The notes beneath the pieces were generated by a model. It saw nothing but the letters and a program-made list of their open reading frames with translations. It ran no database searches and was not told where the DNA came from. A program made the translations under genes and the position numbers. DNA of 64,000 nt from contig NZ_KB899491.1 in assembly GCF_000378245.1 (NCBI RefSeq), positions 558,001 through 622,000 on the forward strand, read 5' to 3'. Within the stretch, counting starts at the first letter, position 1. Every line of letters starts with the position of its first letter. Below are positions 1 to 8,971 of this stretch, in pieces. The stretch comes from Aromatoleum toluclasticum ATCC 700605. Lineage in GTDB: Bacteria; Pseudomonadota; Gammaproteobacteria; Burkholderiales; Rhodocyclaceae.

Positions 1-1412
1 ATCATCAGCAGCCCGAACTTGTAGCCGTGACGACCCGAGCGCGTGGCCTCGCTGTCGAGCAGCTCCCAGAACACGCGCTGGTTGTAGAGGTTGGTCAGCG
101 GGTCGCGCGTCGCGTAGTACTCGAGATCCTTCGTGTACTTGTCGATTGCCTTCACCGAGCCGACCACGTTCAGCAGTGTCGACAGGATGCTCTCGACCAC
201 CAGCCAGCGCGTGGCATCCGTGCCGGCCTGGGCCTGCATGCCGATGCCGACGATGCCGCCGATCTTGGGCGCCTCGACCAGCAGGGACTTCGTCTGTACC
301 TCGATGTCGCAGCGCACCAGCTCGGGTGCGTTGCGCGTGCTGTCGGCGATGTTGTGCTCGATGGTCACGGCGTAGCCTTCGGCGAAGTAGGGGTTCCGGC
401 GCAGCGATTCGCGCACGGTCTCCTCGAACAGCTGGCGGCTTTCCGACGACGGCGTGCAGCGCCAGAACACCTCGAGGTCGAAGACGTCGTCACCGGTCTT
501 GAAGATCGAGAACAGTGCGTAGGCCGGCATCACGCCGTCGATGTCGATCAGCAGGCGATTCACATACTCGCGCCAGTCCTTGACGACGTCGGACGTGAGG
601 ATGAATTTCTCCAGCAGGCGGATTTCGAACTCGAGCATCTCCTTGTCTACGGCCACGCTGCGTACGCGCTCGGTGAGTTGCCTGACCTCGGTCGCAACCG
701 GACTGAACTCGCTGAAGCCGAAATCGAGCGAAGCGTTTTCGAGCTGTTTCAGATCGGACAGCCGGTTGATCGAGCGGATGTTCGTCGCAAAGCCCGCGAT
801 CGCCTTGTTCAGCCGGCGGCGGATATACACCACCATCAGCAAGGTCGCCGCGATCGCGATCGGCACCACCGGCGCGAAGGCGAACAGGAACTGGCGATTG
901 CCCGCCTCGAGGAGCGGTCGGACATCCTGCCGCACGTCGATGACGCCCAGCACCTCGCCGGGTTTTGCGTTCGTGTGGCATTGCCGGCATTCGGCCTCGG
1001 CACGCAGGGCGTTGATGAAGCGAACTTCCGGGCCGCGGTCCAGGCGCAGGCTCTCGCCGCTCGCGATCACCTCGAGGATCGCGGCATCCATTTCGCGTTG
1101 CTTGATTTCCCCGAACAGTTCGGCGACGCGCGGTGCGCGGTAGATCGCGATCTGGTGCGGGGTCTTGTCCACGGAGCGCTCGATCGCGCGGATGAATTCC
1201 TCGAGCTGCGTGCGCGTCCAGCCGGTGCGCATCAGCTGGAACATCGACTGGAAGGTCACTTCCGCAAAGGTGTTCGCATGGCGCATCGCTTCTTCGCGGA
1301 TCGAGCGCTCGTAGAGGCCGGATACGACGTACTGGGTGGCGACCGCGAGCAAGGTCGAGAAAACGACGGCAGCAGTCAGCAGGAGTCCGCGGATGGTCTT
1401 GATCGGAGTCAT
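1..1412 (-). CDS. Membrane diguanylate cyclase with periplasmic heme-c motif, partial
   Basis: Probable c-di-GMP synthase; its 3' end lies outside the window. The start is the ATG at 1410-1412, giving about 470 codons here. Residues about 5-25 form a membrane anchor. A presumed periplasmic sensor domain follows, with CRQCH at residues 142-146 (heme c attachment motif) inside a Tll0287/DUF3365-like region. A second membrane segment lies near residues 175-195, then a linker or sensor region, then the beginning of a GGDEF domain (RDPLTNLYNQRVFW near residue 445). The GGDEF signature itself is beyond the edge, so catalytic competence cannot be judged. The layout matches the cyclase at 2623-4488, including the position of CXXCH, which suggests paralogues. 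Class is sure; the signal sensed (redox, NO or another heme ligand) is inference. Confidence 0.85.
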   Translation of the reverse strand, partial: MTPIKTIRGLLLTAAVVFSTLLAVATQYVVSGLYERSIREEAMRHANTFAEVTFQSMFQLMRTGWTRTQLEEFIRAIERSVDKTPHQIAIYRAPRVAELFGEIKQREMDAAILEVIASGESLRLDRGPEVRFINALRAEAECRQCHTNAKPGEVLGVIDVRQDVRPLLEAGNRQFLFAFAPVVPIAIAATLLMVVYIRRRLNKAIAGFATNIRSINRLSDLKQLENASLDFGFSEFSPVATEVRQLTERVRSVAVDKEMLEFEIRLLEKFILTSDVVKDWREYVNRLLIDIDGVMPAYALFSIFKTGDDVFDLEVFWRCTPSSESRQLFEETVRESLRRNPYFAEGYAVTIEHNIADSTRNAPELVRCDIEVQTKSLLVEAPKIGGIVGIGMQAQAGTDATRWLVVESILSTLLNVVGSVKAIDKYTKDLEYYATRDPLTNLYNQRVFWELLDSEATRSGRHGYKFGLLM

Positions 1413-1525
1413 TGCGTGGGGCGATCCCGGACTTTTGCGGACGTCGCACGCAGTCACCGCCGGGGACCGGTCCGACGCCCGAGGCGAAGTGTAATAACGC
1501 GTAACAAAACGGAAATTTCCGCGGA

Positions 1526-2227
1526 CTATACTCCCCCTCCCCCATTACGGAAAGCCTTGGCCGGGGCAGGGGTATCGCTTTCCGCGAGGAGTGCTTCGGC
1601 CTGCTCGCGAGTGAGGAATCGGCCCGGCAGCGGGACCAGCCCGGCGACGGCGGCGCGGTAGCGGGCGTAGGGCGCGCCGTGCAGGGCGAGGAGCTTGCGC
1701 TCCTCGAGCAGCGAGCCGATCCACAGGTAGGCGGTGACGCACAGCGACGAGGTCAGCCGCGCGGCATCCATGTCGCGCGTCCACAGGATCAGCAGGCCCA
1801 GGAAGTACCACGGGTGGCGCACGATGCGATGCAGCGGCGACAGTTGCAGGCGCCCTTCCTCGTGCGGCGGCGGATGGCTTCGCGCGCGCCACTGCGCAAA
1901 GCCCGAAAAGCTTCCCATGTCGTAATGGCGCGTCGTCCACGCGAAACCCGCCAGCGCCGCGAGTGCCAGCCCGTTGCCCAGCCACGCCCACGCGCCGGAC
2001 CATTCCCACAGCAGCGGGCCGCGCAGTTCGAAGGTGAGCCACGCGGGGGGTACGAGCAGCAGGGCCGCGATGGCGTTGAAGGCCAGCCGGTAGCCGCGCG
2101 CCGCGGCGCGCCAGTGCCGTGCGACGATGCCCTTCACCATGAACGAGGCCAGCAGCGAATGGATCAGCCCGTACAGCACCCACGCGGCGACGAGGGTGCC
2201 GAGCTGTGCGGCGGAGGGGGGTGACAT
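1526..2227 (-). CDS. Membrane methyltransferase-like protein (NnrU/ICMT fold)
   Basis: A 233-residue integral membrane protein with about five hydrophobic segments. The conserved core RHPWYFLG (residues 137-144), followed by EERK near 175-178 and a PYARYRAAV segment, is the pattern of the isoprenylcysteine/phospholipid methyltransferase superfamily, which also includes NnrU and the methanethiol methyltransferase MddA. These enzymes use S-adenosylmethionine within the membrane. The substrate cannot be told from sequence. The ATG at 2227 is preceded by GAGG at good spacing. The gene sits between two heme-motif cyclases and downstream of a broken peroxidase gene. NnrU is linked to nitrogen-oxide respiration in some bacteria, but nothing else here supports that role. 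Confidence 0.7.
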   Translation of the reverse strand: MSPPSAAQLGTLVAAWVLYGLIHSLLASFMVKGIVARHWRAAARGYRLAFNAIAALLLVPPAWLTFELRGPLLWEWSGAWAWLGNGLALAALAGFAWTTRHYDMGSFSGFAQWRARSHPPPHEEGRLQLSPLHRIVRHPWYFLGLLILWTRDMDAARLTSSLCVTAYLWIGSLLEERKLLALHGAPYARYRAAVAGLVPLPGRFLTREQAEALLAESDTPAPAKAFRNGGGGV

Positions 2228-2300
2228 GGGCGTCCTCGCGGAGGTGGCCTGCGGGCGGATCCCGCTGCGCCCGGGATGATGTCACGATTGCCCGTACGGG

Positions 2301-2520
2301 TCATCGGGTGCGGGCAGGGCGCACTGCGGCCTTGCCGTCCTGCAGCACCCGCTCGATCGCCTCGCGCAATTCGCGCGAATCCGGCTCGACCCGGCTCGGG
2401 AACGACGCGATCACCTTGCCGTTGCGATCCACCACGTACTTGTGGAAATTCCAGCGCGGGGGGCCGGACCGTCCGGGTGAGTTCGCCGAAGACCGGGTGC
2501 GCAGCGGCGATGCCATGAGC
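2301..2520 (-). pseudogene. Glutathione peroxidase remnant (5'-truncated and frameshifted)
   Basis: Read on the minus strand, one frame gives [10 protein letters not shown], and the next frame gives [19 protein letters not shown] followed by a stop at 2301-2303. These are two consecutive C-terminal blocks of the glutathione peroxidase family (HPLF-x-x-LT, then WNF-x-KF-x-x-DR-x-G-x-V). They occur in the right order but in different frames, so a frameshift lies near 2455-2470. The N-terminal two thirds, including the catalytic Cys/SeCys, Gln and Trp regions, is missing: the DNA upstream of about 2520 is the leader of the plus-strand cyclase. I read this as a decayed gene fragment. The family assignment rests on motif recall. 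Confidence 0.6.
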
Positions 2521-2622
2521 AAGCATAAGTACCCGCTTTGTCGGGTGTTACAAAGTTTTTCCGGGCATAATTGCACCCCGGCGAAATCATCACGCGGGGA
2601 GGCGCGCACCCCCGGAGTCCGA

Positions 2623-4488
2623 ATGAATCTGAATCGAAAGATGACCCTGCTGTTCGGCGGCATCGCTGTGGGGACACTGGTGATGCTGATCCTGATCAGC
2701 CTTTATGCTTTTCGCAGCTATTCGATCGCCTCGTCGACCGCACACGTGCGAACGGCCGCGGAAATGGTCCGCGTGCATCTGACCGAGTCGATGATCCAGG
2801 GGGTCATCAACAAGCGCGAACAGTTCCTCAACCGCCTGCTCGAGGTGCAGGGCCTGCGCACGGCGCGGGTCGTGCGCTCGTCGTACGTGAACGAGCAGTT
2901 CGGCGTGGGCATGAACCGCGAAATGAACGCGGACGAGATCGAGAAGCTCGTCCTCGCCGACGGCCAGCCCCGCTACGAGATCCGCGATGATCGCGGCGAG
3001 TCGGTGTTCCGCGGCACCATCCCGTTCGCCGCCTCGTCGCGCGGCACGCCCAACTGCCTGCAGTGCCACAAGGTCAGCGAGGGGACGGTGCTCGGCGCCG
3101 TCACGATGGAGCTGTCGCTCACCGAACTCAAGGAGAAGGCGCTCACGACGGTGAGCTGGATCAGCGTCACGATGGCCGTGTTCGCGGCGCTTTCGATCGT
3201 TCTCGCCCGGCGTCTGATCCTGCCGGTCGGCTCTACCGCGCAGGCGGTGGAGCGCGCCGTGCAGCGTGCGCTGAAGGGCGACTTCAAGGGGCGTGTCGAG
3301 AAACGTACCGATGACGAGATCGGACAGATCGCGAGCGAGACCAACAACCTTCTCACCTTCCTCGACGACGGCCTCGCGCGCATCAGCCAGCGCGTCGTCC
3401 AGCTCACCGGACGCACCCTGCGGCAGGACGACAACCAGCTCGAGGTCGCGATCGACATGGTCAACGGCCTGGCCGACGCGTCCAGCTTCAAGCAGGCGAT
3501 CGAGGAGGACGAGACCAAGGCCGAGATATTCGACCGCTTCGGCCGCGTGCTGACCGACCAGTTCGGCATCCGCGAATTCTCGATCTACGAGACTTCCGGG
3601 CCGAAGCAGCTCGAACCCTTCATGGTGGACAGCGTGCAGGGCAGTCCCTGCCGCTGGTGCGATCCGCAGATCCTCCTGCGCAGCGGTATGTGCCGCGGCA
3701 AGCGCTCCGGCCACACCGTCGACGGCCTGACCCAGCCGGGCATCTGCTATGCGTTCAAGCAGCCCGACAATACCGGCGAGCCGCGGCGCCACTACTGCGT
3801 GCCCATCATGCAGTCGGGCTCGGTGGGCAGCATCCTCCAGCTCGTCGTGCGCGAATCGGAGGCCGCGCGCTTCCATGCGCAGGTGCCGTACGTGAACGTC
3901 TATGTGCGCGAGATGGCGCCGGTGCTGGAGGCCAAGCGCCTGACCGAGACGCTGCGCGAGTCCTCGCTGCGCGATGCGATGACGGGCCTGAACAACCGCC
4001 GCTTCCTCGAGGAATACGTCGATACCCTGGTCGCCACCGCACGCCGGCGCAAGATCGAGCTGGCGCTCCTGGTGCTGGACATCGATTACTTCAAGATGGT
4101 CAATGACACCTATGGTCATGACGCCGGCGACATGGTGCTCAAGTCGCTGGCCGTCGTGCTGCGGACCTCGGTGCGGGCGTCCGACATGGTCATCCGCTTC
4201 GGCGGGGAGGAGTTCCTCATCGTCCTGCAGGAAACCGAGGCCGAGAATGCGCTGCGTGTCGCCGAGAACATCCGCGCGACCGTCGAGGACCTGAAGATCC
4301 AGATCGGCGGCGCAGTGCTGCAGAAGACGATTTCGATCGGCCTCGCGATGTTCCCCGAGGACAGCGAAACCTTCTGGCAGGCCGTGAAGTTCGCGGACGT
4401 GGCCCTATATCGTGCGAAAGACGATGGGCGCAACCGCGTCGTGCGCTTCAGGTCGGAGATGTGGGAAGGGCACGCCGACTCGTATTGA
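2623..4488 (+). CDS. Diguanylate cyclase with heme-c sensor and cytoplasmic Cys cluster
   Basis: A 621-residue membrane c-di-GMP synthase. The order is: membrane segment about 8-30; presumed periplasmic domain with CLQCH at 145-149 (heme c motif); second membrane segment about 172-193; HAMP-like linker; a central domain with Cys 343, 346, 357, 375 and 392 (CRWC plus three more); and a GGDEF domain with the active-site form GGEEF at 527-531. RASD at 518-521, five residues before GGEEF, fits the inhibitory c-di-GMP binding site. The ATG at 2623 has GGAG at 2614-2617; the open frame extends further upstream but without this signal. The enzyme is probably active and feedback-inhibited. The Cys cluster could bind metal or act as a thiol switch, which is inference. 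It is apparently paralogous to the cyclase at 1-1412. Confidence 0.88.
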   Translation: MNLNRKMTLLFGGIAVGTLVMLILISLYAFRSYSIASSTAHVRTAAEMVRVHLTESMIQGVINKREQFLNRLLEVQGLRTARVVRSSYVNEQFGVGMNREMNADEIEKLVLADGQPRYEIRDDRGESVFRGTIPFAASSRGTPNCLQCHKVSEGTVLGAVTMELSLTELKEKALTTVSWISVTMAVFAALSIVLARRLILPVGSTAQAVERAVQRALKGDFKGRVEKRTDDEIGQIASETNNLLTFLDDGLARISQRVVQLTGRTLRQDDNQLEVAIDMVNGLADASSFKQAIEEDETKAEIFDRFGRVLTDQFGIREFSIYETSGPKQLEPFMVDSVQGSPCRWCDPQILLRSGMCRGKRSGHTVDGLTQPGICYAFKQPDNTGEPRRHYCVPIMQSGSVGSILQLVVRESEAARFHAQVPYVNVYVREMAPVLEAKRLTETLRESSLRDAMTGLNNRRFLEEYVDTLVATARRRKIELALLVLDIDYFKMVNDTYGHDAGDMVLKSLAVVLRTSVRASDMVIRFGGEEFLIVLQETEAENALRVAENIRATVEDLKIQIGGAVLQKTISIGLAMFPEDSETFWQAVKFADVALYRAKDDGRNRVVRFRSEMWEGHADSY

Positions 4489-4556
4489 ACGGCGGCTGAC
4501 GGGCGTGTCGCAGCGGGATCGCCCGCTGCAGGCCGGCCCTTACCCTCTCGGCGGGT

Positions 4557-5228
4557 TCAGCCGTTCTGCTGCCAGATGGCGATGAGGGCGTCGCGGTGGG
4601 CGGAGAGCTCGCCGAGCGCCACCTCGATCACCGGGCCGCTCAAGGTGTGTCCGGCACAGGCGCCGCGCAGACGTACGTCCGATCCCTGGAGCGCCACCAC
4701 CAACCCTTCCTGGTTGGCCTGCAGGCGGCTGTGGCGGTCCTGTTCGCTCACCAGGACGCTGCCGTTGGTGAGATTCAGTCGTGCGTTGAGGGTGGCGTCC
4801 TTGCCCGAACTCAGGCGCGCCCCGACCACGCAGGGCACCATGCGGAATTCGCCCACGAGCGCGAGCGCGTGCCGGCGCAGGAAGCGCGCGCGCTCGGCGT
4901 CGGAGGGAGGAACGCGCCCGGCCGAGCGGCGTGCGAGCTGGTCGAGTTCGTCGTCGGTGAGGTGCGGGCCGGCGGCGACCAGCTCCTGGCGGGGAGCCGC
5001 CGCTACAGCGGTGTTCAGGACGTCGAGGTGATGGTGGTGGGAAAGCACCGAGATACCCGCCTTCCCGAGCTGCTTTGCCGTCACCGTCGGCATCCCTTGC
5101 AGCACCATCGCACCAAGCAATTCCTGGACGGCCTTGCACAGTTTTTCGTGGCTGGCGTCGAGAAAAGCGGGAGGCGCCTCGAGTTCGAACTCGAAGCCGA
5201 CGGTGAGCTTCAGGTTTGCCTTGGACAT
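4557..5228 (-). CDS. Conserved-looking protein of unknown function
   Basis: A 223-residue, probably cytoplasmic protein with no signal peptide or membrane segment, which I do not recognise. It opens with MSKANLKLTVGFEFELEAPP. It contains a His run (SHHHHLD, about residues 64-70), a charged middle part rich in Asp, Glu and Arg, and a C-terminal half with regular beta-like segments. The start is the ATG at 5226-5228, 50 bases after the fba stop on the same strand, so it is probably co-transcribed with aldolase. GC content and codon use match its neighbours. No catalytic motif is evident, and I give no function. Confidence 0.65.
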   Translation of the reverse strand: MSKANLKLTVGFEFELEAPPAFLDASHEKLCKAVQELLGAMVLQGMPTVTAKQLGKAGISVLSHHHHLDVLNTAVAAAPRQELVAAGPHLTDDELDQLARRSAGRVPPSDAERARFLRRHALALVGEFRMVPCVVGARLSSGKDATLNARLNLTNGSVLVSEQDRHSRLQANQEGLVVALQGSDVRLRGACAGHTLSGPVIEVALGELSAHRDALIAIWQQNG

Positions 5229-5278
5229 GGGCGGTGCAGGCGGCACCGCGCCCGAAGGCGCGAGCCGGGCAAAGGGCT

Positions 5279-6343
5279 TTAGCGGACGACCTGCGTGAGC
5301 TCGCCGGCCTTGTAGCGCGTGGCGATTTTTTCCAGCGACAGCGGCTTGATGCGGCTCGCCTGGCCGGCGCAGCCGAAGGCCTCGAAGCGTGCCTTGCACA
5401 CCAGCTTGGCCGCTTCGCGGGCCGGCTTGAGAAAGTCGCGCGGATCGAACTTGGACGGGTTCTCGACCAGGAACTTGCGCACCGCGCCGGTCATCGCGAG
5501 GCGGATGTCGGTGTCGATGTTGATCTTGCGCACGCCGAACCTGATCGCGGTCTGGATCTCCTCGACCGGCACGCCGTAGGTTTCCTTCATGTCGCCACCG
5601 TACTGGCGGATGATCTCGAGCAGCTCCTGCGGCACGCTCGACGAGCCGTGCATCACGAGGTGGGTGTTCGGCAGGCGCGCGTGGATCGCCTTGATGCGGT
5701 CGATCGCGAGGATGTCACCGGTCGGCTTGCGCGTGAATTTGTAGGCGCCGTGGCTCGTGCCGATCGCGATCGCGAGCGCGTCGCAATCCGTCTGCTTGAC
5801 GAAGTCCGCCGCCTGGTCGGGGTCGGTGAGCAGCATCGAGTGGTCCAGCGTGCCTTCCGCGCCGATGCCGTCCTCTTCACCGGCCTGGCCGGTCTCGAGC
5901 GAGCCGAGGCAGCCCAGTTCGGCTTCCACCGTCACGCCGATGGCATGCGAGAACTTCACCACTTCGCGGCTCACCGCGACGTTGTATTCGTAGGAGGACG
6001 GCGTCTTGCCGTCTTCCATCAGCGAGCCGTCCATCATCACGCTGGAGAAACCCGAACGGATCGCGCCCATGCAGATGGCCGGCGACTGGCCGTGATCCTG
6101 GTGCATCACGACGGGGATCTGCGGATAGGCCTCGACGGCGGCGTCGATCAGGTGACGCAGGAAGGCTTCGCCGGCGTACTTCCGGGCACCTGCCGAGGCC
6201 TGCATGATCACGGGGCTGTCGCATTCGGCTGCGGCTTCCATGATCGCCTGGACCTGCTCGAGGTTGTTGACGTTGAACGCCGGCAAACCGTAGCCGTTTT
6301 CGGCGGCGTGATCGAGCAGCTGGCGCATGGAAACGAGGGGCAT
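5279..6343 (-). CDS. fba: Fructose-1,6-bisphosphate aldolase, class II
   Basis: Cleaves fructose-1,6-bisphosphate to dihydroxyacetone phosphate and glyceraldehyde-3-phosphate, and runs in reverse in gluconeogenesis and the Calvin cycle. It also makes sedoheptulose-1,7-bisphosphate in many bacteria. At 354 residues it has the length of the Calvin-type class II subfamily (CbbA). Visible family features are HQDH at 81-84 (zinc ligand/catalytic region), the HGSSSVP segment and the NIDTD phosphate-binding segment near residue 270. It starts [10 protein letters not shown]. It lies downstream of pyk and bluB on the same strand and in the same block as prk and tkt, so it may serve both glycolysis and CO2 fixation. 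Confidence 0.96.
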   Translation of the reverse strand: MPLVSMRQLLDHAAENGYGLPAFNVNNLEQVQAIMEAAAECDSPVIMQASAGARKYAGEAFLRHLIDAAVEAYPQIPVVMHQDHGQSPAICMGAIRSGFSSVMMDGSLMEDGKTPSSYEYNVAVSREVVKFSHAIGVTVEAELGCLGSLETGQAGEEDGIGAEGTLDHSMLLTDPDQAADFVKQTDCDALAIAIGTSHGAYKFTRKPTGDILAIDRIKAIHARLPNTHLVMHGSSSVPQELLEIIRQYGGDMKETYGVPVEEIQTAIRFGVRKINIDTDIRLAMTGAVRKFLVENPSKFDPRDFLKPAREAAKLVCKARFEAFGCAGQASRIKPLSLEKIATRYKAGELTQVVR

Positions 6344-6478
6344 TGTCCTTCTCCGGTATCAAGTGCAGGCACGGGGTGCGTGCCGGGTTGCGAATTGGCA
6401 CGCATTTTAGCGTTTGTTGGGCGGCGGTGGGTCCGGCGAAGGAAACGGTATGCAAATACCCGCCGCCGCGCCCTGCCG

Positions 6479-7234
6479 TCAGAGCGGCGGCAGGCCCTGC
6501 GCCGCAAGTGCCTGGGCCGCGCGCAGCGCTTCGCGCAGCGATCCGGCGTCCGCGCTGTCGCCGCCCCAGCCGTCGAAATGCACGAGCTCATCGAGCGGCA
6601 GGCGAGGGCGCCAGCCGGCAGTCTGCAGCTCCGGCTGGTCGAGGAAGTGGCTGACGTGGCCGATGCACAGGTAGGCGACCGGCATGACCCGTTCGGGCAG
6701 CGACAGGATCTCGCGGATCGCCGACTGGCGGAAGATGCTCACCCAGCCCACGCCCAGCCCTTCGGCGCGGGCAGCCAGCCACAGGTTCTGCACGGCGCAC
6801 ACCGAGCTGTAGATATCCATCGCCTTGATGTGCGTGCGGCCGATCACGACCGGGCCGGCGCGGTCGCGGTCGCAGGTGATGCACAGGTTGATCGGCGCTT
6901 CGAGGATGCCCTGCAGGCGCAGGCCGGAATAGACTTCGCGCTGCGCGCCTTCGAACATCTGCGCGGCTTCGGCGTTGGCGATCGTGAAGGCGTCATGGAC
7001 GCGCGCCTTGACCGCCTGGTCGCGGACGAGGACGAAGCTCCACGGCTGCATGAAGCCGACCGAGGGCGCGAAGTGCGCGGCGGTGAGGATGCGCGCGAGC
7101 ATGTCGTCGGCGACGGGATCGGGCAGGAACTGGCCGCGCACATCGCGTCGCGCCAGGATGTTGCGATACACGGTGGCGCGTTCGGCGTCGTCGAAGTGGT
7201 GGTGGGCCTGGTGGCCGGGTGTGGCGCTCTTCAT
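6479..7234 (-). CDS. bluB: 5,6-dimethylbenzimidazole synthase (BluB, nitroreductase family)
   Basis: Oxygen-dependent destruction of reduced FMN to yield 5,6-dimethylbenzimidazole, the lower ligand of cobalamin. It is 251 residues long. Family features are the N-terminal YRNILARRDVRGQF (flavin-binding Arg region), HFAPSVGFMQPWSF, AARAEGLGVGWVSIF and the C-terminal PELQTAGWRPR-x-PL. I chose the ATG at 7232-7234; the frame stays open upstream, but that DNA forms a cobalamin riboswitch. The riboswitch independently supports the assignment and implies that adenosylcobalamin represses the gene. It is inserted between pyk and fba, so it probably has its own transcription unit. Confidence 0.93.
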   Translation of the reverse strand: MKSATPGHQAHHHFDDAERATVYRNILARRDVRGQFLPDPVADDMLARILTAAHFAPSVGFMQPWSFVLVRDQAVKARVHDAFTIANAEAAQMFEGAQREVYSGLRLQGILEAPINLCITCDRDRAGPVVIGRTHIKAMDIYSSVCAVQNLWLAARAEGLGVGWVSIFRQSAIREILSLPERVMPVAYLCIGHVSHFLDQPELQTAGWRPRLPLDELVHFDGWGGDSADAGSLREALRAAQALAAQGLPPL

Positions 7235-7294
7235 TGATTCCCCTTGTGAAGCGCAGTGGACGGCGAACGGACCAGTCCGCCGTTGATCTGCCTC

Positions 7295-7475
7295 CCGGCC
7301 GGTCTTCTGACTCGGGTTCATCCCGCGCCGCGCCTTCCCGACCCGAGGGTCAGTGGCATCGTGCGGCGGCGGTCCCCCTTACAGCGTTGGGCACGTCGCG
7401 GAATCGGAGCGCCCCGGAAGGCGCCGCCTCACCGCATTCCCGATTCTCCTGCGGATCGCAGGCACCGGGAGGCGT
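7295..7475 (-). promoter_or_regulatory. Cobalamin riboswitch upstream of bluB
   Basis: The minus strand carries the conserved landmarks of the cobalamin (B12) aptamer in order: GGTGCC near 7460-7466, AGAATCGGGAA, GGTGA, GACGTGCCC, CGCTGTAAGGGGGA, the GCCACTG box near 7350-7356, GGGAAGG, GATGAACCCGAGTCAGAAGACC and the closing GGCC near 7297. These form the paired P1-P6 core of the family. The element ends about 60 bases before the bluB ATG, so the expression platform lies in 7235-7295. High cobalamin would be expected to shut off bluB. The match is by motif recall, and the exact ends are approximate. Confidence 0.93.
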
Positions 7476-7522
7476 CATGCAAAGCGCGCGAGTCTAGCAC
7501 CCGCGTGCGTGGATTTGCACGC

Positions 7523-8971
7523 TCACTGGTCGCTCAGGTGCGGCGCCGGGTGTTCGCCGACGCGCACGATCTTGAGCGTGTTCGTGCCGCCCGAGGCGCC
7601 GATCGGCTCGCCGATCGTCAGCACGATGAGGTCGCCGTGCTCGACGACGCCCTGGTCGAGCAGGATCTGTTCGGCCTCCCACAGCATCAGGTCGCGGTCC
7701 TGGTGTGTCTGCGACATCAGCAGCGGGAAGACCTCGCGGTACAGCGTCATCTGGTTGCGGGCTGCCAACTCGGGCGTCAGCGCATAGATCGGCACGCCGC
7801 TGTTGAGGCGGCTCATCCACAGCGCCGTCGAGCCGGTCTGCGTGAGCGAGGCGATCGCCTTGACCTTCAGGTGCCACGCGGTCCAGATCGCCGCCATCGC
7901 GATCGACTGGTCGATGCGGGTGAACACGCGGTCGAGCACTTCGCGGTCGAGCGTGACCTCGGCCGACTTCTCCGCTTCGAGGCACACGCGGCTCATCGCC
8001 TCGACGACATCGACCGGATACTTGCCCGACGCCGTCTCGGCCGACAGCATCACCGCGTCGGTGCCGTCCAGCACCGCATTGGCGACGTCGGACACTTCCG
8101 CGCGCGTCGGCACCGGGCTGCCGATCATCGATTCCATCATCTGCGTCGCCGTGATCGTCAGCTTGTTGCGGTCGCGTGCGGCGCGGATCATCTTCTTCTG
8201 CAGCGCCGGGACGGCCGCGTCACCGACCTCGACCGCGAGGTCGCCGCGGGCGACCATGATGCCGTCGGAGGCGTCCAGGATCTCGTCGAGGTTGGCGACC
8301 GCCTCGGTGCGTTCGATCTTGGCGATCAGGAAGGCTTCGCTGCCCGCCGCGCGCAGGAGTTGCTGCGCCATGTACATGTCGGCCGCGCTCTTGGGGAAGG
8401 AGACGGCCACGAAGTCGACCCCGATCAGGGCGGCCGTCTTGATGTCGTCCATGTCCTTCGCGGTCAGCGCAGGGGCGGTCAGGCCGCCGCCCTGACGGTT
8501 GATGCCCTTGTTGTTCGACAGTTCGCCGCCGACGCGAACCGTGGTGTGGATCTCGGCGCCGACGACGCGGCTGACGACCAGCTTGATGCGCCCGTCGTCG
8601 AGCAGCAGCACGTCGCCCGTCTTCACGTCCCTGGGCAGGTTCTTGTAATCGAGGCCGACGCGCGTCGCGTCGCCCAGTTCGCAGTGCGCGTCGAGGATGA
8701 ATTCCGCATCCTTGTGCAGGTGGACCCGGTCGCCGGCGAATTTCCCGACGCGGATCTTTGGGCCCTGCAGGTCGGCGAGGATGCCCACCGGCCGGCCGGC
8801 CCGCTCGGATGCCTCGCGGATCGCCGTGGCGCGGGCGATGTGGTCTTCTGCCTTGCCGTGCGAAAAATTCATGCGCACAACGTCGATCCCCGCATGCACC
8901 ATGCGTTCCAGGACTTGCGGATCGGACGAGGCCGGACCCAGGGTGGCGACGATTTTCGTGTGGCGCGGCAT
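7523..8971 (-). CDS. pyk: Pyruvate kinase
   Basis: Transfers phosphate from phosphoenolpyruvate to ADP, giving pyruvate and ATP, the last step of lower glycolysis. It is 482 residues, the full family length. Visible features are the N-terminal TKIVATLGPAS, RMNFSHG at 33-39 (substrate and K+ binding), LADLQGPKIRVG, the LIAKIERTEAVANLDEIL segment with the catalytic Lys and metal Glu, VARGDLAVEVG, and TATQMMESM, followed by a complete C-terminal allosteric domain. Usually it directly follows pgk in related genomes; here two plus-strand genes lie between them. Confidence 0.97.
   Translation of the reverse strand: MPRHTKIVATLGPASSDPQVLERMVHAGIDVVRMNFSHGKAEDHIARATAIREASERAGRPVGILADLQGPKIRVGKFAGDRVHLHKDAEFILDAHCELGDATRVGLDYKNLPRDVKTGDVLLLDDGRIKLVVSRVVGAEIHTTVRVGGELSNNKGINRQGGGLTAPALTAKDMDDIKTAALIGVDFVAVSFPKSAADMYMAQQLLRAAGSEAFLIAKIERTEAVANLDEILDASDGIMVARGDLAVEVGDAAVPALQKKMIRAARDRNKLTITATQMMESMIGSPVPTRAEVSDVANAVLDGTDAVMLSAETASGKYPVDVVEAMSRVCLEAEKSAEVTLDREVLDRVFTRIDQSIAMAAIWTAWHLKVKAIASLTQTGSTALWMSRLNSGVPIYALTPELAARNQMTLYREVFPLLMSQTHQDRDLMLWEAEQILLDQGVVEHGDLIVLTIGEPIGASGGTNTLKIVRVGEHPAPHLSDQ

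Noticed and set aside
27-1661. A 544-codon plus-strand open frame at the left edge
   Set aside because: It is antisense to a clear GGDEF protein with membrane segments and heme motif.
2206-2622. Upstream extension of the cyclase at 2623
   Set aside because: The extension is not family-like, overlaps the peroxidase remnant on the other strand, and the ATG at 2623 has a proper ribosome binding site.
5216-7237. A 673-codon plus-strand open frame over fba and bluB
   Set aside because: It runs across two recognised genes on the minus strand and has Arg/Asp/His-rich noise composition.
7235-7321. Longer N-terminus for bluB
   Set aside because: The extension runs into the riboswitch region and lacks similarity to the BluB family.
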